Assembly: GCA_013285465.1 (NCBI GenBank)
Contig: CP053449.1
Coordinates: forward strand, 2,194,735-2,258,734
Reading direction: 5' to 3'
Origin: Pseudomonadota bacterium
GTDB lineage: Bacteria > Pseudomonadota > Alphaproteobacteria > Micavibrionales > CSBR16-224
DNA: 64,000 nucleotides
The notes under the pieces were generated by a model that had not been told where the DNA came from, made no database searches, and saw only the letters and a program-made list of their open reading frames with translations. Shown in pieces: positions 46,861-55,056 of the stretch. Position numbers and translations under genes: made by a program. Numbering within the stretch: the stretch's first letter is position 1; each line of letters begins with the position of its first letter.

Positions 46861-48231
46861 ATGCTGATACTGCCCGAAAGGCTGAAAGAATATTCCGATA
46901 AGCTGTCCGATTGTCTGGAAGAAGGGCATTTCGAGGAAGCGAAACAGCTATTGCCGCATATTTCCTATATGCGTGTGGCAACGGCTTTGAACGAAGCACC
47001 AAAAATCGTGGTGCTGCCCTTTCTGGAATTTATCGACAAGGCACAGGCGGCGCATATCCTGTCGGAGCTGCCGCCGGAATTTGCCGCCTATCTTCTGGAA
47101 GAAGAAGTGCAGGGGAAAAATGCCGCTGCATGGCTGGCACTGATCCCGCCGCGTATCGCCGTTGATATTCTGGCGCATGTGAAGGAAGAAACACGCGATA
47201 CGCTGATTGCCTCCCTGCCCAAAGAAATTGCCGAAAACGTGCTGGCACTTTCGATTTACGGTGAAGGCATGGTCGGTGCGGAGATGAGCCTTGATTATCT
47301 CGCCATTCCGGCGGGAAAAAGCGTCGCAGAGGTTCTGGATGCCGTGCGCACAATTCCGTCCACGCTGACCCATACGGGTTATCTTTATGTGGTGGACAGC
47401 AAAAAACGTCTACAAGGCGTTTTATCCCTGCGCGAGCTTTTGAGCGCAGACCCGCAAAAAAAAGTTGAAAAAGTGATGAATATCAATGTTTTTGCCGCAC
47501 GCGTCAATGACGACCCCGTTGATATCGCCGAACGCATCCGTTCCCGCCATTTGAAAATGATTCCCGTGGTGACGCATAGCAATGTGCTGGTCGGTGTGGT
47601 CACGGCGGAAACGGCGATGGAACTGCTCTCCTACGAACTGGCGGAAGACCTCGCGGGAATCGGCGGTGCGGGCGCGATTGAGGAAAGTTTTTTTACACCG
47701 CCGCGTGCCGCTGTCGGAATGCGTCTACCCTGGATGGTTTTTAATGTTTTCCTGAATCTGGCAGCCGTCAGCATTATTGCGGGATTTGAAGATACGATTG
47801 CCAAAGCCGCCATCCTTGCCGCCTTCCTGCCGATGATTACCGATATGGGAGGAAATGTCGGCATTCAGGCGCTGTCGGTTTCCATCCGCAGCATGGCGCT
47901 GGGCGAAGCACGGCTGGGTGATTACTGGCGAGCCTTGCGTAAAGAGGTTGTCGTCGGTGTGATGAACGGTATTGCGCTGGGCTATCTGTTCGGTGTCATC
48001 GCCTATTTCATGGAACAGAATATCATTCTGGGCATTATTACCGGTACGGCTCTGGCGGTGAATGTCTTTGTTGCCGGTGTGCTGGGCGGCACGCTGCCGT
48101 TTCTGATCAAACGCATGGGGAAAGATCCGGCTATGATTACCGGACCGATCCTCACAACCATCACCGCCATTACCGGTGTCACAATCTATTTCGGGCTTTG
48201 CACGGTTTTTCTGTTTGCGATCGTGAAATAA
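46861..48231 (+). CDS. mgtE: Magnesium transporter MgtE
   Basis: 456 residues from the ATG at 46861 (AGGA 7 nt upstream); an upstream in-frame ATG lies in the promoter region. The N-terminal helical N domain (LEEGHFEEAKQLLPHIS), paired CBS domains (VEKVMNINVFAARVND and MKMIPVV-like text) and five membrane helices with ITDMGGNVGIQALSVSIRSMA are in the MgtE order. It is a Mg2+-gated channel of the inner membrane; N and CBS domains sense intracellular Mg2+. CorA in this window (51627-52787) is a second Mg2+ uptake route. Confidence 0.96.
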   Translation: MLILPERLKEYSDKLSDCLEEGHFEEAKQLLPHISYMRVATALNEAPKIVVLPFLEFIDKAQAAHILSELPPEFAAYLLEEEVQGKNAAAWLALIPPRIAVDILAHVKEETRDTLIASLPKEIAENVLALSIYGEGMVGAEMSLDYLAIPAGKSVAEVLDAVRTIPSTLTHTGYLYVVDSKKRLQGVLSLRELLSADPQKKVEKVMNINVFAARVNDDPVDIAERIRSRHLKMIPVVTHSNVLVGVVTAETAMELLSYELAEDLAGIGGAGAIEESFFTPPRAAVGMRLPWMVFNVFLNLAAVSIIAGFEDTIAKAAILAAFLPMITDMGGNVGIQALSVSIRSMALGEARLGDYWRALRKEVVVGVMNGIALGYLFGVIAYFMEQNIILGIITGTALAVNVFVAGVLGGTLPFLIKRMGKDPAMITGPILTTITAITGVTIYFGLCTVFLFAIVK

Positions 48232-48250
48232 GGTATAGGTGATTATTTCT

Positions 48251-48279
48251 ATGACATTCCCGCGGCTTTTGTTTATAAT
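48251..48279 (+). promoter_or_regulatory. Strong promoter for the PapD-like chaperone gene
   Basis: ATGACA (48251-48256), 17 bp, TATAAT (48274-48279): one mismatch in twelve. It is 33 bp before the start codon at 48313. Confidence 0.75.
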
Positions 48280-48312
48280 TGGCAATGTGTAAGGTGTTTA
48301 AAAAAAATCTTA

Positions 48313-49164
48313 ATGAACATGACCTTTAATAAGCTGCTTTTTATTGTCATTCTGGCCGTCGGCGTTTTTGCCGCGGGCGGCGGTGCTGCACTTGCGCAGA
48401 CCGAAGGCAGCGTGTTGTTTATTTCACCGCACCGTGTCGATATTGCGCCGGATGGCCGGATTCAGGAACTGAATGTTGCCAATAAATCGGATGTGCCGCG
48501 CCGCTATGATTTGCAGATTATCAATCAGGTGATGACCGAAAGCGGCGTCACGGAACGCCGCGATACCTTTGAATATTCCGCCGAGAAAATGCTGAAATTC
48601 ACGCCCAAGCGTTTCACGCTGGAACCAGGCGAACGTCAGGTCATCCGTGTCATGGTCAGACGCCCGAAAGATCTCGCCGATGGCGATTATCACAGTCATT
48701 TGCTGTTCCGTGAAGTGCCGCTGCGCAATCAGGAGCGGGACGGTAGCGGCAGCGACGGCAAACAAAAGGCCAGTTTTGAAATTCAGGCGCTTTACGGCGT
48801 CGCCGTGCCGATTGTCATCCAGCACGGAACCGTCAATTCCTCTATGGATATCGTCTCCGCCGCTCTGGCCAAAAACGAACAGGGGAATGCCGGTTTAGGT
48901 ATTACCTTCAGCCGCAGCGGCAATGGTGAAGCCGCCGCCCATCTTAGTGTTGTGCACCGCCTTCCCGGAAAAGAAGATGTGCCTGTGACAACGGAACAAT
49001 GGGTACGCATCTACCGCGAAGTTGACCAAATTCAAAAATTTGTCAGATTGACCCCGCCGGAAGGCCATAATCTCTCCGGCGGTCAGCTGATACTGACTCT
49101 GGTAAAAGACCCGCGCTCGCCTGAAGCACAGGTCATTGCCACAACAGAACTCTCCCTTCCCTAA
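48313..49164 (+). CDS. PapD-like periplasmic chaperone
   Basis: 283 residues with a signal peptide ending AALAQ. The immunoglobulin-like pilus-chaperone pattern is visible: LNVANKSDVPRRYDLQI, FEYSAEKMLKFTPKRFTLEPGERQVIRVMVRRP and YHSHLLFREVP. Chaperones of this type donate a strand to fimbrial subunits. No usher or subunit genes are in the window, so it is an orphan as far as can be seen. The second ATG at 48319 could be the start. The next gene is about 22 bp downstream on the same strand. Confidence 0.85.
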   Translation: MNMTFNKLLFIVILAVGVFAAGGGAALAQTEGSVLFISPHRVDIAPDGRIQELNVANKSDVPRRYDLQIINQVMTESGVTERRDTFEYSAEKMLKFTPKRFTLEPGERQVIRVMVRRPKDLADGDYHSHLLFREVPLRNQERDGSGSDGKQKASFEIQALYGVAVPIVIQHGTVNSSMDIVSAALAKNEQGNAGLGITFSRSGNGEAAAHLSVVHRLPGKEDVPVTTEQWVRIYREVDQIQKFVRLTPPEGHNLSGGQLILTLVKDPRSPEAQVIATTELSLP

Positions 49165-49186
49165 CAGCATCACGGCTATTTCTCTC

Positions 49187-49681
49187 ATGCAAGAGCAGGA
49201 TCCACGCCATCAAAAAGCCGCCATGACGCGTACGCAACTGGCGATGCTGATGCTGATGGGTGCCGCTTTTTCTTCGCTCATGGCAACAATCGGTTTTGCC
49301 GTCATCAAAATGTCTTGGATCGGCAATGCCGGATTGATACTGACGCTGCTGCTGGTCTGTGATGCCGTTTTGCTGCTTCGGAACGGGCGCAGCTTTTTCG
49401 CGCTGGAGGAACAGCCCTATAGCTGGTTCTATGATTTCAGATATGAGCTGGAACAACGCGGCGCAAAAAATATCCCGCAGGAGATACGGCTTGAACTGGA
49501 GCGTAAAAAACATGCCCGCTATATCGTGTCGGCAGGCGGGTTCCTGATTTTCATCCATTTTTCCATTCCTGTTGTCATCTTATCGCTGGCATTGATGGGA
49601 TATGGCGGATGGCGCTGCATACAGCATTACAATGTGCTGGCCGCGTATTTCACCGCACCGGCGGAAGCGCCGGAAACTTGA
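49187..49681 (+). CDS. Small membrane protein of unknown function
   Basis: 164 residues from the ATG at 49187; no strong SD. Three hydrophobic segments are visible: LAMLMLMGAAFSSLMATIGF, AGLILTLLLVCDAVLLL and FLIFIHFSIPVVILSLALMG. Between the second and third is a polar amphipathic stretch with Trp and Arg (SWFYDFRYELEQRGAKN). No family recognised. It lies between the chaperone and SLC13 genes. Confidence 0.65.
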   Translation: MQEQDPRHQKAAMTRTQLAMLMLMGAAFSSLMATIGFAVIKMSWIGNAGLILTLLLVCDAVLLLRNGRSFFALEEQPYSWFYDFRYELEQRGAKNIPQEIRLELERKKHARYIVSAGGFLIFIHFSIPVVILSLALMGYGGWRCIQHYNVLAAYFTAPAEAPET

Positions 49682-49733
49682 CAAAACAAACACGCTGCGC
49701 CAAGCTAGCCCGATAAAAACAGGGACAAAAAAC

Positions 49734-51614
49734 ATGCCTATCACGATGCCGGAATGGATGCTTGTTACTGCGACTTTTGCGGTACTGATCGGCACATTTG
49801 TCGCTTTCTCGCGGGAGCGCATGCCGCCGCATATCGTTGCCCTGACGGGAATGGTGGTTCTGCTGCTGCTGGGAGCAATCAGCACAGATGACATGCTCGC
49901 CGTTTTCTCCAATTCCGCACCGATTACAATCGCCTGCATGTTCGTGATCAGTGCCGCGCTGGATCAGACCGGCGTTATTGATGCGCTGGGACGTTTTTTG
50001 CTGAAGCTTTCCACACGTAACAAATATCTCGGCATTATCTCCATGATCGGTATTGTCATGGTGCTGTCGGCCTTTATGAACAATATTCCGATTGTCGTGA
50101 TTCTGACGCCTGTGGTCATTACGCTGGCGCATAAGCTGAAAACCTTTCCGTCCAAATATCTGATTCCGCTCTCCTATGCCGCGATTATCGGCGGAACCTG
50201 CACGCTGATCGGCACCTCGACCAATATTCTCGTCAACGGTGTTGCGCAGGAATACGGGCAGGATGCCTTCGGCATGTTCGAGATTACCCTGCCCGGCATT
50301 ATCCGCGCCGTGGTCGGAATCGGTTTTATGTCACTGGCAGGACGTTTCCTGCTGCCTGAGCGTAACCCGCCGCTGGATGAATTTGCGGAAGAGCGGGCGC
50401 AAAAACGCTTTATGGCCGAGGCCATTATCCCCGTTGATTCGCCGCTGGTCGGCAAAACGCTGAATGATGTCCGCTTTACCGATAGCGAGGATTACGAGAT
50501 TATTGATCTGGTGCGTCAGGAAAGCGGCACGCGCATGGGCGTGGGCAAAGCCATCAAAATGCTGCTGCAGCAACTGCGCCCCGGCGCGGATGATGATGAA
50601 AATGCGCGTATCTCCACCTTCCGCGATATTCCGCTTGAGGCCGGTGACCGTCTTGTCTTTAAACTGGACAAGGACGAGCTGATCGAAATGAAACACCATA
50701 TCGGTATTGAATTCGACCCGCAAAAAGCACATTTCAGCGAACCCATGCCGGCACAGAAACTGATGGTCACGGAAGGCGTTCTGGCCCCCGCATCGAATTT
50801 TGTCGGGCGGCGGGTGAAAGATCTGCGTCTGCGCCGTGCTTATAACTGCTATGTTATCGGTCTGCACCGGAAAGACAAAAGCATCACCGGTGATCTGGCG
50901 CAAACCGCGCTGATGGACGGTGATACGCTGATTCTGGAAGGACCGGAGGAAGAGCTGGAACGGCTGTTTGAGAACGAGCAGATTTTCAACGCCTCGCAAA
51001 TTCGCCAAAAAACTTTTGACTGGAAAAAAGCACCGCTTGCCCTTGCCGTCATTGTCGGTATCGTTGTTTTCAGCGCGCTCGGTTTTATGCCGATTGCCGG
51101 TCTGGCCATGGCGGGGACGGTCATTGTCATTCTGACCGGCTGCGTCACGCCCGAGAAAGCCTACCGCACCATTGACTGGGGTATTCTGCTGCTGATTTTC
51201 GGTATGCTGGGCATCGGTGCGGCAATGGAAAATACCGGCGCGGCAAAACTGCTGGTCGACCAGTTTGTCTCTTTTGTGAAATCTTTGGGGCCGTTCTATA
51301 TCCTGCTGGCGATTTATTTCCTGACATCGCTGCTGACGGAGATTGTAACCAATAATGCCGTTGCGGTTATTTTAACGCCGATTGTTATCGGGCTGACCAC
51401 CAGTCTGGGCTATGATCCTCGTCCCTTTATCGTTGCGGTGATGCTGGCAAGCTCCGCCAGTTTTGCAACACCGATCGGCTACCAGACCAATACCTTCGTC
51501 TATGCGGCAGGGGGGTATAAATTCAATGATTTTCTGAAAGTCGGTATCCCGATGAATATTCTGATGGGTATTACCGCTGTGATTATCATTCCGCTGTTCT
51601 GGCCGTTTTCTTAA
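49734..51614 (+). CDS. SLC13 (DASS) family permease with TrkA_C domains
   Basis: 626 residues from the ATG at 49734 (AGGGA upstream). SLC13 signatures include NNIPIVVILTPVVITLAHKL with the conserved NNxP-like element, GGTCTLIGTSTNILVNG, and the mirrored NNAVAVILTPIVIGL and YQTNTFVYAAGGY in the second half. Two RCK/TrkA_C-like domains sit in the central cytoplasmic loop (LVGKTLNDVRFTDSEDY and NFVGRRVKDLRLRR). Such proteins transport dicarboxylates, sulfate or related anions with Na+; the TrkA_C domains may bind a ligand. Closing 12 bp before the convergent CorA gene. Confidence 0.92.
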   Translation: MPITMPEWMLVTATFAVLIGTFVAFSRERMPPHIVALTGMVVLLLLGAISTDDMLAVFSNSAPITIACMFVISAALDQTGVIDALGRFLLKLSTRNKYLGIISMIGIVMVLSAFMNNIPIVVILTPVVITLAHKLKTFPSKYLIPLSYAAIIGGTCTLIGTSTNILVNGVAQEYGQDAFGMFEITLPGIIRAVVGIGFMSLAGRFLLPERNPPLDEFAEERAQKRFMAEAIIPVDSPLVGKTLNDVRFTDSEDYEIIDLVRQESGTRMGVGKAIKMLLQQLRPGADDDENARISTFRDIPLEAGDRLVFKLDKDELIEMKHHIGIEFDPQKAHFSEPMPAQKLMVTEGVLAPASNFVGRRVKDLRLRRAYNCYVIGLHRKDKSITGDLAQTALMDGDTLILEGPEEELERLFENEQIFNASQIRQKTFDWKKAPLALAVIVGIVVFSALGFMPIAGLAMAGTVIVILTGCVTPEKAYRTIDWGILLLIFGMLGIGAAMENTGAAKLLVDQFVSFVKSLGPFYILLAIYFLTSLLTEIVTNNAVAVILTPIVIGLTTSLGYDPRPFIVAVMLASSASFATPIGYQTNTFVYAAGGYKFNDFLKVGIPMNILMGITAVIIIPLFWPFS

Positions 51615-51626
51615 AAACGGACCGGA

Positions 51627-52787
51627 TTATTTATCCTTCTTCCCGCGCTGATCTGCGGCAAGGGAATTTTCAAACAGCCAGCCCTTGCGGTGGAAATACC
51701 AGAGAAAGCCTCCGGCAACCGCAAACATCACGCTCAAAGCCACAGGATAACCGTAACGCGCCCCCAGCTCGGGCATATTCCACGGCGAAGCACCGGGATC
51801 AAAATTCATACCGTAAAGTCCGGTGATAAAGCCCAGCGGAATAAAAATCGTCGCAATAATGGTCAGAACTTTCATGACCTCATTCATCTTATAGCTGATG
51901 CTCGAGATATAAAGATCGCTTAGACCCGACAGCCTTTCGCGCTGGCTTTCGGCAATATCAATCAGCTGGATGACATGGTCGTGACAATCGCGGAAAAAGG
52001 CGCGGTTATCTTCCCGCACAAATTCCTGATATTCGTAAGTCAAGCCGCTGACGGCTTCACGCTGCGGCCAGATGGCGCGGCGCAGCAACAACAATTCGCG
52101 CCGCATATCATGAATTTGCGTTAATGTGTCAGGCGTGGGATTGGCGAAAACAATCTCTTCCATATCGTCAAGCGTTTCGCCGTATTCCTCCAAAACAGGG
52201 AAATAACCGTCAACAATCGTATCCAGAATGGCATAAGCCAGATAATCGGCACCCGCACCGCGAATACGTCCCTTGCCGTGACGCAGCCGTTCGCGTACGG
52301 GGTCAAGCACATCGCCTTCCCGTTCCTGAAAGCTGAGGATGTGGTTTTTCCCCAGAAAAAGACTGACCTGTTCAATATCAAGATTGCGTTCGCGTTTTTC
52401 ACCGGTAAACCGCGCCATTCGCGTGACAATAAACAAATTCTCCTTATATTCTTCGACTTTGGGGCGCTGATGCACATTAATCACATCCTCCATAGCCAGC
52501 ATATGGATGGAAAACGCCGCACCCAGACTGCGCAAAAGCTCGATATCGCCGAGCCCGTCAATATTGATCCATGAGGTTTCCCATTTTTTGGTAAAGGCCA
52601 GCGCCTCTTCCGCCGTTTTTAATTCCTCTTCGGCATAATTCTCGCCGTCATAACCAAAGCCCGAAATTTTCGTCGGCGCCGTATCATCAAAACTGTGCAA
52701 TGTGCCGGGAGCCGTACCGGGACGGGCGCGGCGGCGGTAATCATGTTTGGCCGCCTTGTACATCTTCCGGATTCCCTGATACGGCAT
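51627..52787 (-). CDS. corA: CorA family magnesium/cobalt transporter
   Basis: 386 residues. The C-terminal GMN motif is intact (LYGMNFD) between the two membrane helices (VLTIIATIFIPLGFITGLYG and ALSVMFAVAGGFLWYFH), with the conserved acidic loop after it. The large N-terminal domain has the CorA shape with LAMEDVINVHQRPKVEEYKENL. Zinc-efflux members share the motif, so the ion is not certain. The first Met at 52787 or the one at 52763 is the start. It is part of the minus-strand run 54214-51627. Confidence 0.93.
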   Translation of the reverse strand: MPYQGIRKMYKAAKHDYRRRARPGTAPGTLHSFDDTAPTKISGFGYDGENYAEEELKTAEEALAFTKKWETSWINIDGLGDIELLRSLGAAFSIHMLAMEDVINVHQRPKVEEYKENLFIVTRMARFTGEKRERNLDIEQVSLFLGKNHILSFQEREGDVLDPVRERLRHGKGRIRGAGADYLAYAILDTIVDGYFPVLEEYGETLDDMEEIVFANPTPDTLTQIHDMRRELLLLRRAIWPQREAVSGLTYEYQEFVREDNRAFFRDCHDHVIQLIDIAESQRERLSGLSDLYISSISYKMNEVMKVLTIIATIFIPLGFITGLYGMNFDPGASPWNMPELGARYGYPVALSVMFAVAGGFLWYFHRKGWLFENSLAADQRGKKDK

Positions 52788-52815
52788 ACCGCTTGTCCCT
52801 TTCCTGTCAGACAGG

Positions 52816-53403
52816 TTATTCGCTAACCGTGACCGTGATAATATCCGATGTCACGGAGGGGTTATGCACGATATGGTCGCCATCGCCCATCACCAGTTGC
52901 AGCGTATATTCGCCGGGCTCCAGCGTCAGCTCGGTTTCCGTCTGGCCTTTGCCGAAATGGATGTGATTATCATCGGCGGGAAGCGGGTCTTCCAGAAACT
53001 CTTCATCCAGTTTCGTATTAATCAATAGATGAAAATGCCCTGTCCCCGTCTCATAAGTTCCGGCGGGGGCGATTTTCATGCCCTCGATACCGAATTCAAT
53101 TTTGAACGGGCTTGTCACCACATCACCGTGTTTCAAATTGACGAAATAGGCGCGCGGCAAATCATTTTCAATGACTGCCAGCTCTTCTTCACTGGGAACA
53201 GGCTCCTCCGCCATTGCCGCCGCTTCGCCGGCAGGCGGCATAACGAGATTCTCAGCCGCGGGTGGTGCTTCTTCTTCCTGTACTGCGATACGGTTCTTGT
53301 CGGATGCCGCTTCCATGACATCCGATACGGTTGCTTTTTGCGTGCTATACAGAAAAAATCCTGCGGCAGCGATAATCAGGGTACCAATAAGAACGCGGTA
53401 CAT
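52816..53403 (-). CDS. DUF4399 domain-containing exported protein
   Basis: 195 residues. A signal anchor (LIGTLIIAAAGFFLYST), then an acidic, Ala/Pro/Glu-rich linker, then the DUF4399 domain: RAYFVNLKHGDVVTSPFKIEFG, GTGHFHLLINTKLDE, DDNHIHFGKGQTET and LVMGDGDHIVHNPSVTSD. The domain has several conserved His and Asp residues that suggest metal binding. Function unknown. It lies 28 bp before corA on the same strand. Confidence 0.85.
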   Translation of the reverse strand: MYRVLIGTLIIAAAGFFLYSTQKATVSDVMEAASDKNRIAVQEEEAPPAAENLVMPPAGEAAAMAEEPVPSEEELAVIENDLPRAYFVNLKHGDVVTSPFKIEFGIEGMKIAPAGTYETGTGHFHLLINTKLDEEFLEDPLPADDNHIHFGKGQTETELTLEPGEYTLQLVMGDGDHIVHNPSVTSDIITVTVSE

Positions 53404-53416
53404 AAGGCAGTCTCCT

Positions 53417-54214
53417 TTATTTCTCTTTACTTATTTGTTTTAAATCGGTTTTTTCCGGCAGTTCCGTTGCGCCGGTTTGCCCGGTTGTTCCGTTTTCAAT
53501 TTTAGCGTCATTTTCCCGTTGTACAACAGCTTCCTGCGCGACAGCGGAATCAACGCCCCAATACCATAGAATATGTCCTTTTTCAGGCAGTGGGATGTCA
53601 AAAGACAGCGGCATCACCATCTCACGTTCCCGCCCCGGCGGCAAACCGCCTTCAAGAACGGTTGTGCCGACTCTGCTTTCAACAAGGCCGCATTTTAAAT
53701 CAACATTGCCCAGAAAAAAGGATTGTGTCTTTATTTTTGCATGTTTCAGCACATCAGCGCGGTTCTCGCGGCGCGTATCTATAAAGACACCATTCTCCAG
53801 AACCCGCGGCTTTGTCTGCAGAAGTGATTTTTCATCATTAGCTTCCTTGCCGGTATCGCGCAAAACATCCCGTTCCGCTAATGCGGCTATCGCGGCCTGA
53901 AAATCCTCCGGTTCCATACAGGCCACCACCGCGATGCCGATACCGACCTCGCCAAGATGGTGGCGTGAAGAATTACGCACACGCCCGTGAAAGGACGAAT
54001 CCGCCCCGTTCCATTCCAGCACCGCGTCGAAAACGGCAACTTCGGCCTGCTTAATCCGTTGAAAGGCCGTGCGCTGTTCACGGATATCGCTATCCGTCGT
54101 GAAATAAAGCAGCAGTCCGATCAGCACCGATCCCCCGACAATGTGAAGACGGTATTTCGGGAATGCCAGTAAAGATATGATAAAAATGACTGTGATGACG
54201 GCAAAACCGTGCAT
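53417..54214 (-). CDS. Membrane-anchored protein of unknown function
   Basis: 265 residues. Two N-terminal hydrophobic segments (GFAVITVIFIISLLAF and VGGSVLIGLLLYFTT) lead to a presumably periplasmic beta-rich domain with one Cys near each end (VVACMEPEDF and VDLKCGLVES), followed by a hydrophilic tail with Lys and Gln. No family recognised. Gene order and 13-bp spacing put it in an operon with DUF4399 and corA. Confidence 0.7.
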   Translation of the reverse strand: MHGFAVITVIFIISLLAFPKYRLHIVGGSVLIGLLLYFTTDSDIREQRTAFQRIKQAEVAVFDAVLEWNGADSSFHGRVRNSSRHHLGEVGIGIAVVACMEPEDFQAAIAALAERDVLRDTGKEANDEKSLLQTKPRVLENGVFIDTRRENRADVLKHAKIKTQSFFLGNVDLKCGLVESRVGTTVLEGGLPPGREREMVMPLSFDIPLPEKGHILWYWGVDSAVAQEAVVQRENDAKIENGTTGQTGATELPEKTDLKQISKEK

Positions 54215-54241
54215 ATTTCACCCTCCTCCCCGGAATATCCG

Positions 54242-54265
54242 GCAACCTGTTTCGCAACCTGTTTC
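54242..54265. repeat. Perfect 12-bp tandem repeat
   Basis: GCAACCTGTTTC occurs twice head to tail (54242-54253 and 54254-54265) in the gap between two minus-strand genes, about 28 bp upstream of the start codon at 54214. It may be a binding site or a replication slippage product. Confidence 0.5.
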
Positions 54266-54303
54266 ATTGTAAGGATATGGAGGGTTTTGTCTAGGGAGCG
54301 TGT

Positions 54304-55056
54304 TTAACCTGTCTCTTTGCCGAAACTGCGCCAGTCTCCCGATGCCGCACGTTTTAAACCGGCAAAACAGCGCCCGCCATAAGGGGCCAGAATCTTTTCG
54401 CCCAGCGCCATCACCGGCGCATAATCACGCCCGTAGGCCGCGGTAAAAGCCTGTTCGAATTCCGCCGCCAGCGCGGCATCTTCACGGCGCAGTATACGCC
54501 CCAGCGCCTTGCCGTGCCCCGACCACTTGCCTTGCGCCCGCAGATAGAAATCACCCAGCTGGTTGTAAAGATTGGCCAACGTACCATACATATCTAGAGC
54601 AGCTTTGCAGGTATCCAGATCATCCAGCGTGTCGGTAATGAAATAGCGGCGGTCTTCGATTTCCGTTTCGGTCAACGGGTCAGGCCCTGCCGCTATCAGT
54701 TTTTCGGCTTTTGCACGCTGCGCCAGGGCAAGCGGTGCATTTTCAGGAAGAATCCGTCCGTTTGCGATCATATCCATCATCACACACATGCCACGCTGAC
54801 GGTCACGATCCATAAAATAATCCTGCGCCTGCGCATTATGCACGAAAAATTCAAAAGGCCATCCTGCGACCACAGCGGAAAAACGGTGGATATCGGTGAA
54901 ATCATCCCCGTAGAGCACAACCATATCAATATCGGATTTTTCGGTGGCTTCACCGCGCAAAACCGAGCCTGCGGCAATCGCACAGACACAGTCAGGATAA
55001 TGTTCTTCCAGCGCCATCAGCGCCGCAGCTTCAAAACCGGGTTTTTCTGCCGTCAT
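54304..55056 (-). CDS. Nucleotidyltransferase domain protein
   Basis: 250 residues. The Pol-beta-type catalytic motif is intact: AAGSVLRGEATEKSDIDMVVLYG with G30-S31 and D42/D44. A helical C-terminal region (ALDMYGTLANLYNQLGDFYL) resembles the four-helix part of aminoglycoside nucleotidyltransferases or of MNT-like enzymes. The likely reaction is transfer of a nucleotide to a small molecule or protein; the target cannot be told. Its ATG overlaps the stop of the ankyrin gene upstream (TCAT), tying the two together. Confidence 0.8.
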   Translation of the reverse strand: MTAEKPGFEAAALMALEEHYPDCVCAIAAGSVLRGEATEKSDIDMVVLYGDDFTDIHRFSAVVAGWPFEFFVHNAQAQDYFMDRDRQRGMCVMMDMIANGRILPENAPLALAQRAKAEKLIAAGPDPLTETEIEDRRYFITDTLDDLDTCKAALDMYGTLANLYNQLGDFYLRAQGKWSGHGKALGRILRREDAALAAEFEQAFTAAYGRDYAPVMALGEKILAPYGGRCFAGLKRAASGDWRSFGKETG

